Positions 17,228 through 28,224 of a stretch of DNA of 64,000 bases are shown here, one piece after another; within the stretch, counting starts at the first letter, position 1, and the number at the start of each line of letters is the position of its first letter. Location: contig CAVSOT010000004.1 of assembly GCA_963729695.1 (NCBI GenBank), forward strand, positions 1 through 64,000, given 5' to 3'. The notes below the pieces were generated by a model that saw only the letters and a program-made list of their open reading frames with translations, was not told where the DNA came from and made no database searches. This DNA is from PALSA-693 sp963729695. GTDB taxonomy: Bacteria > Actinomycetota > Acidimicrobiia > Acidimicrobiales > Palsa-688. Position numbers and translations under genes: made by a program.

Positions 17228-20200
17228 ATGTCTCGTTGCTTCGGCTCGTTTCGGTTCGCGGCTGCTGTCGCCGTGGTTGGTGGGCTCCTGATCGGTTTTG
17301 GGACGGGGGGAAAGGCGAGTGCGTCAGGTGGGGGGCTGCCGGGATTCGGCCTGGAACGGACTTGGCCGACGGGATATGGACCGGTGGCGGTGGCCGTGGA
17401 CCCCTCGACCCAGACGGTGGACGTGACCGATTGGGGTCAGCAGGGGACTCCTAGCCCGCCGAATAGCGGGGACGTGACGACGTTCTCGGAGTCGGGTACG
17501 CAGTCGACCATCGCATCGGATCAGTCGTTCGAGCCGGAGGGCGGCGTGGCCGACCAGGGAGACTTCTTCTTCGTCAGCTCGCACCTCAACGCGAACGACC
17601 CGCCAGGGTCGGGCCTGCTGCGGTGCCCGAACGAGACGGGAACCCCGGTCGCTCGCTGGGTGTCCGGCACCGCCGAGGGAACTTTTCATCTTCCGAGTGC
17701 GACGTCGACCGTCATCAGCCTGAACGCCGACCTTTCAACCCGCACGCTGTACGCACTGGACTGCTTCAGCCGCGCGGTCGACGTGATTTCCGAGGCGAGT
17801 GCCTTGGCGGGCGGTAACGCAAGTGCGATCGGTCTGGGAGGGACGCCCTATGACGTCGCCGTCGACTCCACGAACCACAACGTGTACGTCGCCCTCGGGA
17901 CCGGTGGAATCGTCGTGATCGATGAGTCAGGCGACGCCAACACGGGCAAGGTCGTCCAGACCATTGCCTATACGGCGTACTCGCTCGCGGTGGACTCGAC
18001 CTCTCACGCGCTGTATGCGTTTGGAGGCACTGCCACGACATTTGCCATCATCGACGAGTCGGGCGACGCCAATACCGGCAAGGTCGTGGCGCAGCCGCAA
18101 ATCGCCGGGGGCGACGTGATTGTCGCCACCGCGGCGGTCGCCGACCCATCCACCCATTTCCTCTACCTATCGGGGGAGGATCTCACTCAGGACACCGTCA
18201 CCGGCTGGGTGTTCGACGAGGCCAACGACGGGCACACCGGCCAGAGTGCCCCCGGGATCTTCGGCGACGCACTGGCCGTCGATCCCTCGACCCACCTGGT
18301 CTTTGCCGCTTTCTCCCCAGGAGGACCGACGGGGACCGTGCCTGGTCAGGTGGACGCCTTCGGAACCGCACCCGGCACACCGTCGGCCCCCAGCGCCGCG
18401 ACCGAAAACGGATCGGCTCTGGTGACGTTCTCGCCCCCCGCCCCGAACGGCACCGACCCCGTCACCGGGTACAAGATCACCGCGACCGACTTGACCAACG
18501 CCGCGAATGGGGGCCAGACGGTGGACGGCTCGATCTCCAGCCCCATCACGGTGGCGGGCCTGACCAATGGGGATAGCTATTCCTTTACGGTGGCGGCGTC
18601 GAACGACCAGGGCACGGGCTTCAACTCACCTGCGTCCAATAACGTGGTTCCCGGCACGCCGTCCGCCCCGCAGTCCGTCTCGGCCACAGCTAGCAACGCC
18701 AGCGCCGAGGTGTCGTTCGCCCCGCCTGCTTCAACCGGGGCGTCGCCGATAACCAGTTACACCGTGACCGCCTCCGACCAGACCAATTCGGCCGACGGCG
18801 GGCAGACCGCGACGGGAGCAGCCAGTCCCGTGACCGTAGGTGGTCTGACCAATGGCGACTCGTATACCTTCACCGTCGTCGCCAACGACAGCTTCGGGAG
18901 CAGCCCGCCGTCTGCTCCGTCCGCGGCCGTCATCCCGACGGGCCAGCCGGGAGCCCCGCCGGGCGCATCGGCAACCGCGGGAAACGGCGCCGCGACGGTC
19001 TCTTTCGGGGTTCCCGCTGTCCAACGGAGAGCCGATCACCGGATACACCGTGACCGCCACTGATCAGACATTCGAGGGCCGAGGAGGTCAGACCGCGACC
19101 GGAACAGCCGGCCCGATCACCGTCACCGGCCTGCAGAACGGTGACACCTATACCTTTGTCGTGTCGGCAACCAACTCGAACGGCATCGGCCCTCTATCGG
19201 CGCCTACCAATGCGGTTACCCCGCTGGGACCGCCGACGGCCCCCAACGGGTCGGGCCCGATCGCCGCCGGCACGAACGCCCAGGCGACGGTGTCGTTCAC
19301 CCCGCCCACCTTCACTGGCGGCTCGCCGATCACCGGATACACCGTTACAGCAACCGATGTCACGAATCCCACTAGCGGCGGCCAGACCGGCGCCGCCACC
19401 TCGAGCCCGATCACCGTGACCGGACTCACCAACGGCGACACCTACACGTTTGCGGTCACAGCCACGAACGCTCAGGGGACGGGCGTGCCATCGGCCGCGT
19501 CCAACCCGGTGGTACCAGCGGCGCCGCCGGCGCCGCCCCAATCGGTCGTGGCCGGGGCGTCCAACGCGTCGGCGTCGATCAGCTTCGTACCCGGGCCCAG
19601 CGGGGGAGCGCCGGTGGCCAACTACACGGTGACAGCGACTGACCACACCAACCCGGCCAACGGCGGCCAGCAGCAATCGGGGGTAATTAGCCCCCTCACT
19701 GTCACCGGACTTGCCAATGGCGACAGCTACACCTTCACCGTGACTGCCACCAACTCGGCGGGGACGAGCCCGCCGTCTGCTCCGTCCAACGCCGTCACCC
19801 CGAAAGTGGTCCCGGCTATCACCTCGATGAGTGAGACAGAGGGTCCGACAGCCGGTGGCCAAAACCTGACCATCACCGGCACGGGCCTCACCGGAACCAC
19901 CAGTGTCCACTTCGGAACGGCCACCGTCTCCAGCTACCAAGTGGTTACCGACACCCAGATCACCGCTACCACCCCCGCCCATTCGGCTGCTGCAGTGAAT
20001 GTGACGGTCACAGGACCGAGCGGAACGAGTCCGACAAACGCTGCTTCTCGCTACACCTATCTCGCCCCCCCCACAGTGACGGCAATCAGTCCAAGCAGCG
20101 GACCGGCGGCGGGTGGGACGGTTGTGAAGATCACGGGAACTGGCTTCGCCACCGGGGCGGCCGTCAAATTTGGCGGCGTGGCCGCCACAAGTCTCAAGCG

Positions 20201-20324
20201 GGTCTCGGGCACAGCCATCAAGGCGACCTCGCCGCCGGGTACCGCAGGGTCGACGGTCGACATCACCGTCACCACCGCAGGAGGAACGAGCACCACAAGC
20301 TCTGTGGACAAATTCCAGTACTAG
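17228..20324 (+). CDS. Secreted surface protein: propeller, five fibronectin-III and two IPT/TIG domains (one frameshift)
   Basis: A large exported protein of about 1030 residues. Residues 1-32 form a signal peptide (basic start, AAAVAVVGGLLIGF core, ASASG cleavage area). About 35-380 form a propeller-like region with repeated AVDPSTQTV, VAVDSTNHNVYVALG and LAVDSTSHALYAFGG motifs. Five fibronectin type III units of about 95 residues follow (each with ITGYTVTATD and GLTNGDSYTFTV patterns), then two IPT/TIG domains (ITSMSETEGPTAGGQNLTIT; ITGTGFATGAAVKFGG) end the protein. A single-base shift near 19015, inside the third fibronectin unit, splits the frame. ATG 17228 follows AAAGGGG. Probably a cell-surface adhesin or matrix protein; no sortase motif was seen. 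Confidence 0.8.
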
Positions 20325-20639
20325 GCGATCCTCCTTACTCAGGCTGAGAAGTCCCCACCGCCCAATTCCTCCATTAGGCATGCCGCCGTTCGCGTCTCCA
20401 AGATGCCAGTAGGAGAGGATCTATGACACGCGCTCAGGAATCCACTCCGCTCTGTCGGGCAACGGCGCTGAACGGCACCTCTCCCGTCCCGAGGGTGCCC
20501 CAGACCATCATGCCGAGCGTTCCTGCCACCGTGGCCAGTTCGACGTCCTCGACGGTGCGCCACCAGCCTTTCATGGTTATCAGCTCAGCCTTATGGAGCC
20601 GGAAGACTGACTTAGCCAGCGCGCGTCATAGGAGTCGCC
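20325..20639. other. Gene-poor stretch
   Basis: No gene supported between the surface protein and the IS6 remnant. Confidence 0.4.
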
Positions 20640-21310
20640 TCGGCAGCCGACCGATGCAGTCCGAGCTCGTCGAGGGCACTGTTGCGTTGGCTGGTCGTTT
20701 CGCCGCCCGGGGAGCGGCGGGCCCATCCGGGACGGTCGATGGCTCGGGCAAGTTCGCCAGAGGCGGCTGCGACGCGAAGTCGACTGTGCCCGTCCTCGAG
20801 CCCGAGTTCATAGTGGCCGCGCCGCAGGTTCTGGATGAAGGCATGACCTTCGATGATTGTTCTCGCGGACCGAAAAGTCGTCAGGCCGCGCGTCGACCGC
20901 AGGCGAGCCTTGAGTTTGCCATGGTCATATTCCATCCGGTTGTTCGGGTACTGGTCGGTGTCATGAACCGCCGCCGGTAGGGACTCGGCGATGACCGTAG
21001 CAAGAGCCGGTGCCCGGTCCGTGGTGACCTCCTGCGGGTCTTCTTGGACGGCGAGCATCCGGACAAAGTACCTTCGTGTGGCGGCGATATCCGGCGAACC
21101 GGCACGAGAAAGTCGATGACCTGGCCGTGCTCATCGACCGCCCGGTACACGTATCGCCACACATCAGCGACTTTCACATACGTATCGTCGACGAACCAGC
21201 GGACACCGGCTGTGTGTCGCACGGGCCGGCGGCCTCGACGGCCAGAGGGTGAAGTGCTGACCCAGCGATACAGCACGACATGGTCCACCTCAGGATGTGG
21301 AGGACCGCGT
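20640..21310 (-). pseudogene. IS6-family transposase, C-terminal remnant
   Basis: IS6/IS26-type DDE transposase read on the minus strand. VDHVVLYRWV and WFVDDTYVKVADVWRYVYRA (first catalytic Asp region) lead to a frame change near 21050-21090. Then come TTDRAPALATVIAESLPAA (second Asp) and NNRMEYDHGKLKARLRSTRG, where E is the third catalytic residue, and IEGHAFIQNLRRGHYELGLE. The first 60 or so codons are missing. A related fragment with the N-terminal part lies at 52593-52955. Confidence 0.8.
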
Positions 21311-21515
21311 CCTCGGCGGATGGAGCTGGCCGATCCCTGATCGAGGTGAACGGAGATGATTGTCGCGAGTTGGTTGGCGGCCCTATGTCCCGCGCGGTGA
21401 GACGCCGCTCACAATCCAAACTCTTTAAGCGAACTTGGCTCGGCACAGTCTATTCTCGGTCTTGACAAGGTCCTTCGCAGGACAGCCCACCTGCGACGTT
21501 CAGGATGGAGTTCCG

Positions 21516-22310
21516 ATGAGAACCTTACGCCGTGTTGTCATAGGTGGCGCCGCCGCTTTGACGTTGCTGGCCGTGGTTACTCCCGTGGCCCAAGCTGCAG
21601 GAACCAGGACCGGGAGCTTCGCCGTCTCTGACGTCGTTACTCCAACGCCCGGTGTGTACCCTCCGAACGCGAAGGTGCAGGGAGAGACCTATGCCCAGCT
21701 CTCCGCTAAGAACTGGGAATGGATCTTCGACACCTCCATGCGGGGTCCGCGGAGACAGGTGGCCCAAGCTGTCGCGCCTTTGACCGGGCCGGTGAATTGC
21801 CGCTACGGGCAGTCTGGGTCTATCTGGTTCCTTCAACCTCCGATCGGATCGTCGACGTCCACGGTGAACCGTTCCTGTACGGTGCCCAAGGGAACGGTCA
21901 TCTTCTTCCCGGTGTACAGCGCCTGGCAGGACAATCTCAACACCCCGGGACAGCCACCGACGACCTACACCGCCAGGAAGTTGCGCACGCTCGCTGCGGG
22001 ATATCTTGCCAACGCCTCGTCTCTCAGCGTGTCAGTCGACGGTCAGACCGTCGCCGATCTGACCAACCTGTCGAGCCCGTACAGGGCCAAGTCCCCGCTC
22101 TTCGATTACACGCTGCCTGCCGACAGTTTCTACAACGCCTACTTCGGCCTGACCTGGCCTGCCGGCACCACGACCCCACCTCCAGGGGCTGTCGCTGACG
22201 GAGTGTACGTAGCGCTCAAGCCGCTTGCGACAGGGACGCACACGATCCAGTGGGATGTGTCCGGCACAAACCTCGCCACGAACGTCACCTACACGATCAC
22301 TGTTCCCTGA
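21516..22310 (+). CDS. Secreted protein of unknown function
   Basis: A 264-residue exported protein. The signal peptide is residues 1-28 (MRTLRRVVIGGAAALTLLAV with a VAQA-A cleavage area). The mature part has YAQLSAKNWEWIF, CRYGQSGSIWFLQPPIGSS and CTVPKGTVIFFPVYSAWQDN, a pattern of conserved secreted proteins seen in actinobacteria and other environmental bacteria without known function. ATG 21516 has GGAG five bases upstream; the ORF opens earlier (21435) but the signal peptide fixes the start. The two Cys residues may form a disulfide. Confidence 0.75.
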   Translation: MRTLRRVVIGGAAALTLLAVVTPVAQAAGTRTGSFAVSDVVTPTPGVYPPNAKVQGETYAQLSAKNWEWIFDTSMRGPRRQVAQAVAPLTGPVNCRYGQSGSIWFLQPPIGSSTSTVNRSCTVPKGTVIFFPVYSAWQDNLNTPGQPPTTYTARKLRTLAAGYLANASSLSVSVDGQTVADLTNLSSPYRAKSPLFDYTLPADSFYNAYFGLTWPAGTTTPPPGAVADGVYVALKPLATGTHTIQWDVSGTNLATNVTYTITVP

Positions 22311-22474
22311 GATAGCGGTTCCACGTTCGTGCTGCCGCAGGCTTGCCGCGATGACTTCCCGCAAGCCGGTCCGCGCGACAGCCGGATACGCACGATGGCC
22401 GACCGGGGTCCTCGCCGTCTGCACGACCGGCCGGGAAGCATCGGTGGCGTGGCCAGGGGAGTACAGCCAAAGGC

Positions 22475-22786
22475 TCAGCCGATCGACGAAGCCGAAGCGC
22501 AACAGTGATGCGCGCCCGTTGAGGAGGCTGGTTGAGCAGGCTGGTGACGGGCTCTCTTCCGAGCTCCCGGCCAGTAGTCGGCGGAGATCTCGTAGGTCCG
22601 GCGGCCGAGGAGCCGGGCGTCCATGCTCCACGCCTGGTCGACCAGGACCCCGCCGCCCTGCTGGTCCAGGAGTAGCGCCTGGCATCCGACGTGCGTGAAG
22701 CGGCCGTCGCGACCTTCGTCGTGCGCTCCCGGCGTCTGTCCTGCCCCGTCCATCGTCATTAGCTCGGCCACGATGAGCTCGCCCAT
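22475..22786 (-). pseudogene. RibD-C/dihydrofolate-reductase-like protein, truncated
   Basis: The N-terminus MGELIVAELMTMDGAGQTPG, then DEGRDGRFTHVGCQALL and MDARLLGRRTYEISADYWPG, is typical of the DHFR-like RibD C-terminal family found widely in actinobacteria. After residue 75 the frame breaks; about 60 bases further a piece resembling the later DELxLWxYP segment (VDRLSLWLYS) appears. The middle, with nucleotide-binding residues, is deleted. Non-functional. Confidence 0.6.
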
Positions 22787-22913
22787 GGTGTCTTCCTCTT
22801 CCTGACGGCGAAGCGTCTCTCTGCAGACGACAACACTGTGCCGATGTCATCGCCCGGCACAGCAGTACGGAACTCCGCGTAGGTGGAACTGACGCGCACC
22901 GATTGCCCGTTCG

Positions 22914-25357
22914 GTGCTCGCGGGGCATAATGAGCCGGTGCCGCCCCGGGGACCGACCAGCCGCCGGCAATGGAACGCGGATCGGGTGCGGAGGGTTCGT
23001 GCTGCCGGGCCGCTGCCGGGGACGCTGCCGACCGAGCCGCCGGCGTGGCCGTCGCTGCTTCCGTCGTCGCTCGAGACCCTGCACGCCTACACCGACTGGC
23101 GCACCAGCTGGACGCACATCGTTGCGGGCGACTTCGCGCGCGGGTCGCGGTACAGCGGACTCCTCTTTTACGCGCACAGCGCAGGCGTCGGCGAGTTCTA
23201 CTCGACCGACGGCTTTGGCGGCATCGCGTTGTTGCGGTCACACGCCGACTGGCGCACGTCCTGGACGCAGATCGTGCCCCTGACAGTGCGTCAGTCCGGT
23301 GCGGCCTACGGGTCGGGCCTCCTGTTCTATGACCCGGCCGCTGGGCTTGGCGCGTTCTACGCAACGGACGGCGAGGGGAACCTGATCCTGCTCGCCGAGC
23401 GTACGGGCTGGCGTGACAGCTGGACCACGATCGTCGCCGGGCACCTCACGGGCTCGTCATACTCGGACCTCCTCTTCTACGACCAGGCCAGCGGGGCCGG
23501 CGCGCTGTACTCGACCGACGGGGCTGGTGGGATGAACCTCGTCGCCGAGCACGCGTGGAACCCAGGCTGGACCGACATCCTGGTGCAGCGCTTCCGCTCG
23601 GTGGGTGGGGACCAGGTCGAAGGCCGCCATGACGTGCTGTTCTACGCGGGGCGACGGGGGACACTGAGCTCTACGAGGTCCTCGGCACCGGCAACGTCAA
23701 CTCCATCGGGTCGACGACGCTCGCGGCCGACCTCCCGTTCCTTACGCCGGGAGCGTTCGGCGCGCCGTTCACGAGCGTCCTGACCTACGACCGCGGTACC
23801 GGCCGGGGACTGGTGGTCGACGTGAACGAGTTCGACGACACCGATCCCCGCTACGGGCCGACAAGCAAGGCCTTCTTCGCCGACGGCGAGCTGCTCACCG
23901 GCGGGGCTATGGCACCGCCATCACCCAGGGGGCGCACGACCTGGGACCTCATCGTCCCCGGCAGCTTCTGGGTGGTGGACGAGGGTGACCTCCTGTTCGA
24001 CGAGGGCGCCTTCACCGACCTGCTGTTCTACGACCGCAGTGCCGGCTACGGAGAGATCGCCCTGCACGAGCCGCCGGAGTCCACAAACATGCGGGCGATC
24101 GAGGGGTACTGCTCGGCGGGCAGCGTCCGGCCCAACGAGACGCTCGAATTCTTTATCAGTAGCCAGGTCGGTCCCTACGCGGTCTCCGTCTACCGCCTGG
24201 CAGCCGAGGACGTGCACATGGTGGACGTCTCCGGCCTCCCGGCGGCGCCGCTGCCGTTCCCTATCAGCCGCGGCGCCTGGCGGGACGGAGCCGGGTGGCC
24301 CGCCGTGGCTAGCTTGCAAATCCCGCTCGAGTGGCCGAGCGGCGTGTACGTGGGCCGCGCCCAGGCCGCCGGATGGCAGGTGGACATCCCGTTCATCGTG
24401 CGCGCCGCCGCCGATGGCAGCCAGGCCGGCGTACTCGCCGTAATGAACGACACCACGTACGAGGCGTACAACCACTGGGGCGGCAGGAGCGCGTACGGGT
24501 TCGGGGCGCACGGCGGGCACATCTTCACGAGCCCTGGCTCCGGCGAGGAGAACCTGCCCTGGGCGTTCCGCGTGTCGTTCCGCCGGCCCGTGGACGCGGT
24601 CTTCCCCGAGGACCAGGTGACATGGGCGTACACCGAGACGCCGTTGATCCGCTGGCTGGCCAGGCAGGGAATCGCCGTCGAGTGGTGCACGCTCGTCGAT
24701 CTCCATCGTGAACCCGGGCTGCTCCAGCACTACCGGCTGCTGGTCAACGTTGGCCACACCGAGTACGTGTCGAAGGAGATGCACGACCACATCGTGGACT
24801 TCGTCACGCTGGGCGGCCACGCCGCTTTCTTCGCGGGGAACGCGTGCTGGTGGCGCGTGCGGATCGACGATGACGGGAACGCGATGTGGTGCTACAAACT
24901 CCCGGACTTCGACCCGCTGGAGGACCCGAGCACGGTCACGGTCAACTGGCCGGACGAGCTCGCCACGCAGATGACCGGCGTGGCGTGGAGCCACCAAGTG
25001 CCGGTGTTCGCGTACGACGACGACGTCGGCCGCGCCGTGACGCAGTACGTCGTCGAGGACTCGGGCCACTGGGCGTTCGCCGGGACCGACCTGACGAACG
25101 GCGAACGGTTCGGCGTTTACGACGACGGCCACGAGACGGTCATCGGGACCGAGACGGACATCAAGCGACCGAGCTCGCCGGCGGGCTTCACGACGCTCGC
25201 CGCGGCGAAGGACGCCGAGGGCGTGCCCCTTGCGACGATGGGGATCTTCACGCGCGGCGGCACGGTCTTCACGGCATCCACCATCGACTGGACGCTCGGC
25301 CTGAGCCAGGACGGGGGCTGGAACGTCCTCGACCAGATAACGCGGCAACGTGCTTGA
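22914..25357 (+). CDS. Repeat-propeller plus N,N-dimethylformamidase beta-subunit-like domain protein (frameshifted)
   Basis: The first 245 codons carry four copies of a 46-50 residue unit (YSGLLFYAHSAGVGEFYSTD, then wRtSWTqIV), a lectin-like propeller. After a one-base shift near 23655 (run of G in CGACGGGGGA) the frame continues as LYEVLGTGNVNSIGSTTL and into a long domain like the C-terminal half of dimethylformamidase large subunits. That domain shows MNDTTYEAYNHWGGRSAYG, YAYTETPLIRWLARQGI-type and LLVNVGHTEYVSKEMHDHIV motifs and HAAFFAGNACWWRVR. In dimethylformamidase this domain belongs to an Fe-containing amidase, but whether this protein hydrolyses amides is unknown. The frame ends at 25357 after LDQITRQRA, where homologues usually read ITRNVLDRL. 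The start (GTG 22914) is uncertain. Confidence 0.7.
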
Positions 25358-26441
25358 CCGGCTCGACCCTGACTGGGCCCAGCGCGACCTGACGCTCGCC
25401 ACGGGTACGACGGCGGCCGCTGGAGCTCCTCGCGGATACGCCTTCGAGGCGCAGGGCACGCAGCATGTCGTCTACCGCGGCGAGGACAGCCACGTCTACG
25501 AGCTGTGGTGGGACGCCGCCGGCGGCTGGGCTCACGGAGACCTGACAGCAGTAACGGGCGCGCCCGCGGCGGCGGGCGATCCGGCGGGCTACGTGTTCGC
25601 GGCGCAGGGGACGCAGCACGTCGTCTACCGCGCCGCCGACGGGCACATCCACGAGCTGTGGTGGGACGCCGCCGGCGGCTGGGGCACCGGCGACCTGACA
25701 GCCGTCACCGGCGCGCCCGCGGCGGCGGGCGATCCGGCGGGCTACGTGTTCGCGGTGCAGGGGACGCAGCACGTCGTCTACCGCGCCGCCGACGGGCACA
25801 TCCACGAGCTGTGGTGGGATGCCGCCGGCGGCTGGGGCACCGGCGACCTGACAGCCGTCACCGGCGCCCCGCCAGGCGCGGGCGATCCGGCGGGCTACGC
25901 CTTCGAGTCCACCAGCACACAGCACGTCGTCTACCGCGCCGCCGACGGGCACATCCACGAGCTGTGGTGGGACGCCGCCGGCGGCTGGGGCACCGATGAC
26001 CTCACGGCGTTGACGGGCGCGACCATGTCTGCCGGCGATCCGGTGGGTTACGCGTTCGAGGCACAAGGGACGCAGCACGTTGTGTACCGCGGCGAGGACA
26101 GCCACGTGTACGAGCTCTGGTGGAATGTCGCGGACGGCTGGGCGCGTGGCGACCTCACGTCAGTGACGGGCGCAGCGCCAGCGGCAGGCGACCCGGCGGG
26201 CTACGTGTTCGCCGGTCAGGGCACCCAGCACGTCCTCTTCCGGGACAGCGCGGGTCACGTCCACGAGCTGTGGTGGACCGCCGCGGCCGGCTGGGCGCGC
26301 GGCGACCTGACCGCCGTCAGCGGCGCGGCGCCGATAGCCGGCGACCCGTCCGGCTACGCGTTCGAGTCAAGGCAGACGCAGCACGTGGTCTACCGCGGGA
26401 GCGACGCCCACGTGTACGAGCTGCGCTGGGGCCTCGGCTGA
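25350..26441 (+). CDS. C-terminal seven-repeat propeller, probably the 3' part of the preceding gene
   Basis: This frame opens at GTG 25350 inside the end of the preceding one and begins MLDRLDPDWAQ. Deleting one C at about 25345 joins ITR to NVLDRL, the usual end of the amidase-like domain. A single fused gene of about 1175 codons is therefore likely. The product has seven copies of a 51-residue unit, consensus GYxFxAQGTQHVVYR then HELWWDAAGGW and GDLTAVTGAPAAAGDPA, a fucose-lectin-like propeller pattern. The seventh copy is shortened and ends the protein. Confidence 0.7.
   Translation: MLDRLDPDWAQRDLTLATGTTAAAGAPRGYAFEAQGTQHVVYRGEDSHVYELWWDAAGGWAHGDLTAVTGAPAAAGDPAGYVFAAQGTQHVVYRAADGHIHELWWDAAGGWGTGDLTAVTGAPAAAGDPAGYVFAVQGTQHVVYRAADGHIHELWWDAAGGWGTGDLTAVTGAPPGAGDPAGYAFESTSTQHVVYRAADGHIHELWWDAAGGWGTDDLTALTGATMSAGDPVGYAFEAQGTQHVVYRGEDSHVYELWWNVADGWARGDLTSVTGAAPAAGDPAGYVFAGQGTQHVLFRDSAGHVHELWWTAAAGWARGDLTAVSGAAPIAGDPSGYAFESRQTQHVVYRGSDAHVYELRWGLG
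25430..26435 (+). repeat. Seven tandem ~153-bp coding repeats
   Basis: Units begin at about 25434, 25587, 25740, 25893, 26046, 26199 and 26352. The second and third copies are almost identical over more than 100 bases, which implies recent duplication. Confidence 0.8.
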
Positions 26442-27085
26442 TAAGAAAATAGTTGACCTACCGGAATCGGAATGGACTCGAAGTCACGATCCGTGTCGGC
26501 TAAGGCACTCCTGCGCCACTCCAGACCGACATCACGTCATGAAGCTAACAACACCGGAATTCTTTGACACTCTCCTTTTCCTCGGCGGCGTCATCAGAAT
26601 CGGCGTCGGCAATGGTGCCCCGACGTCTGTAGGGAAAACACTTACAGATTTCGGGGACCTACGCTGTACCCTTCTGACAGTCAATGGGTTAGAGCAATAT
26701 CGCGCATGAAGGTTGAGGGACCGGCATCCAACGTCCAGGGTCCGCGCGTTTCTCTGCCACGTGTACGGCTTGCGCTTCGCCTGGCTGACCAACGGCAAGG
26801 TCCCGCCCCAGCGGCCTCAAGTCCCGCGACGATCTCAAGGCCCTGTTCCCCTAGCTCGGCGTGTCCCACCCGCAACCTGAGGTCCGATCGCTTTCGATCC
26901 CATGACCCCCCGGTGCTCGGTGATTCGTGGCGGCGGCCGGCACTTGTGTACGAAGTAGGATGCCGATGAATCATTCACTTCTTAGATTGCGAGCTATCTC
27001 TGGCGCGGAACCCACATGATCGCACGACCGCGTGCATATCCCGTGCTAAGCGGGATACGCAGCCTCAACTACTGGAGGTGCCGGG
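26442..27085. other. Mostly empty stretch with one possible 56-codon ORF
   Basis: At 26539-26709 on the plus strand an ORF reads MKLTTPEFFDTLLFLGGVIR and ends LEQYRA. It has no ribosome binding site and no recognised family, but its codon use is not random. GC content is lower than in the neighbours. No RNA gene was seen. Confidence 0.3.
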
Positions 27086-27519
27086 ATGGCCGACTTCACA
27101 CCGCCCGGAGATGGAATGGTGCTGTGCCACTTCATTGTTGTCGGACGATGTCGAGCGCTCCCGGCGCTTCTACACCGAGATACTCGGCGGCCGGGTGGTC
27201 TTCGGCCCAGAGCCGACCAATGTCGCACTCGCCAACCCCTACATCGTCATCAATCTCGGCGGAGGCCCGACCGATGACAAGCCTGCGGTCACCCTGGAGA
27301 CGCCACACGACCCCGACCGGGTCAGCAGCTTCCTCAATATCCGGGTGACGGATATCCACGCCGTGTACGCCGAATGGAGCGCCCGGGGTGCTCAGTTCCT
27401 GACCCCCGCCAAAGCAGCACAAGTACGAGATCCGTTGCTACCTCCGCGATCCCGACGGGCATCTGATCGAGGTCGGGCAAACGACCGCCATAGGAAGAGC
27501 TATTGCTGGGTGGCGGTGA
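27086..27519 (+). pseudogene. VOC (glyoxalase/dioxygenase superfamily) protein, two frameshifts
   Basis: GGAGG precedes ATG 27086, which opens MADFTPPGDGMVLCHFIVV. The family sequence continues in a second frame with SDDVERSRRFYTEILGGRVV, NPYIVINLGGGPTDDKPA and FLNIRVTDIHAVYAEWSARG. It continues in a third frame with YEIRCYLRDPDGHLIEVGQT. The shifts fall near 27140 and 27415. Repaired, it is a normal single-domain VOC protein of about 144 residues with the metal-ligand Glu in HLIEVGQ. The substrate is unknown. Confidence 0.7.
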
Positions 27520-27616
27520 GCGACTCGGGCTGATGCTGTCAAGGCCGAAGTTCGTCTTCCGAGACCAGCTTATTCTCACTTGGGGCAGCGCGATGCCGGT
27601 GGGACAGTGTCGTGGC

Positions 27617-28130
27617 TCATACCGCGATGTCGTATTCGTGGATGATGCCGCCGAGCACGTGGCGCCGGACGATCGTGCCGTTTGTGGTCGTCGTCGCTAG
27701 CCGAGGGATTGGCTGGTCAAGAGCGAGCGATCGGTGTGGCCTGGCCTGGTTGTAGTGGCGGAGGTATTCGGAGACGACGGCTTCGAGGTGACGTCGGGAG
27801 AAGACGAGCAGGTGGTCGAGGCATTCGGTCCGGATGGTTCTCACGAATCGTTCGGCGAACACGTTCGCTCTAGGTGATCGGACCGGGGTCTTGCTCGCCT
27901 CGATGCCGATCGAGGCGAATACGCCGTCAAAGCTTGCCGGGAACTTGGTGTCCCGATCGCGGATCAAGAACCGGAATCTGCGGCCGGCCTCCTCGACGTC
28001 GCTAGTGAGGTTGCGGGCGACCTGAGTCACCCACGGCCCATTCGGGTTTGCCGTCACACCGAGGAGGTGGACGACGCGTCGGTCGAGCTCGATGACGAAC
28101 AGCACGTAATAGGGCACTGTTGCATTAAGG
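27617..28130 (-). pseudogene. Integrase-core (rve/DDE) transposase, C-terminal part
   Basis: The minus-strand frame reads YYVLFVIELDRRVVHLLGVT, RRFRFLIRDRDTKFPASFDG (catalytic Asp), RSPRANVFAERFVRTIRTEC (catalytic Glu) and EYLRHYNQARPHRSLALDQP. This matches the IS3/IS481-type integrase core. The N-terminal HTH and first Asp are missing; the family sequence ends near 28130, next to the toxin gene. It stops normally at 27617. Confidence 0.75.
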
Positions 28131-28224
28131 CAGCGCGGCCGGCTGAACCCGGTCCGTAGTGTCCCCGATCCGCGCCAGCTGCGCGCCCCTGACGATGGGG
28201 TCGAGGGATCTTTGAGTCTGCGGC

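Noticed and set aside
22032..23177. 381-codon minus-strand ORF
   Set aside because: It runs antisense to the secreted protein and the repeat gene; only a short piece resembles a reductase remnant.
23921..25459. 512-codon minus-strand ORF
   Set aside because: Antisense shadow of the amidase-like gene, with Arg/Asp/His-rich low-complexity composition.
25430..26435. CRISPR or satellite array
   Set aside because: The 153-base period is in frame and codes for propeller units.
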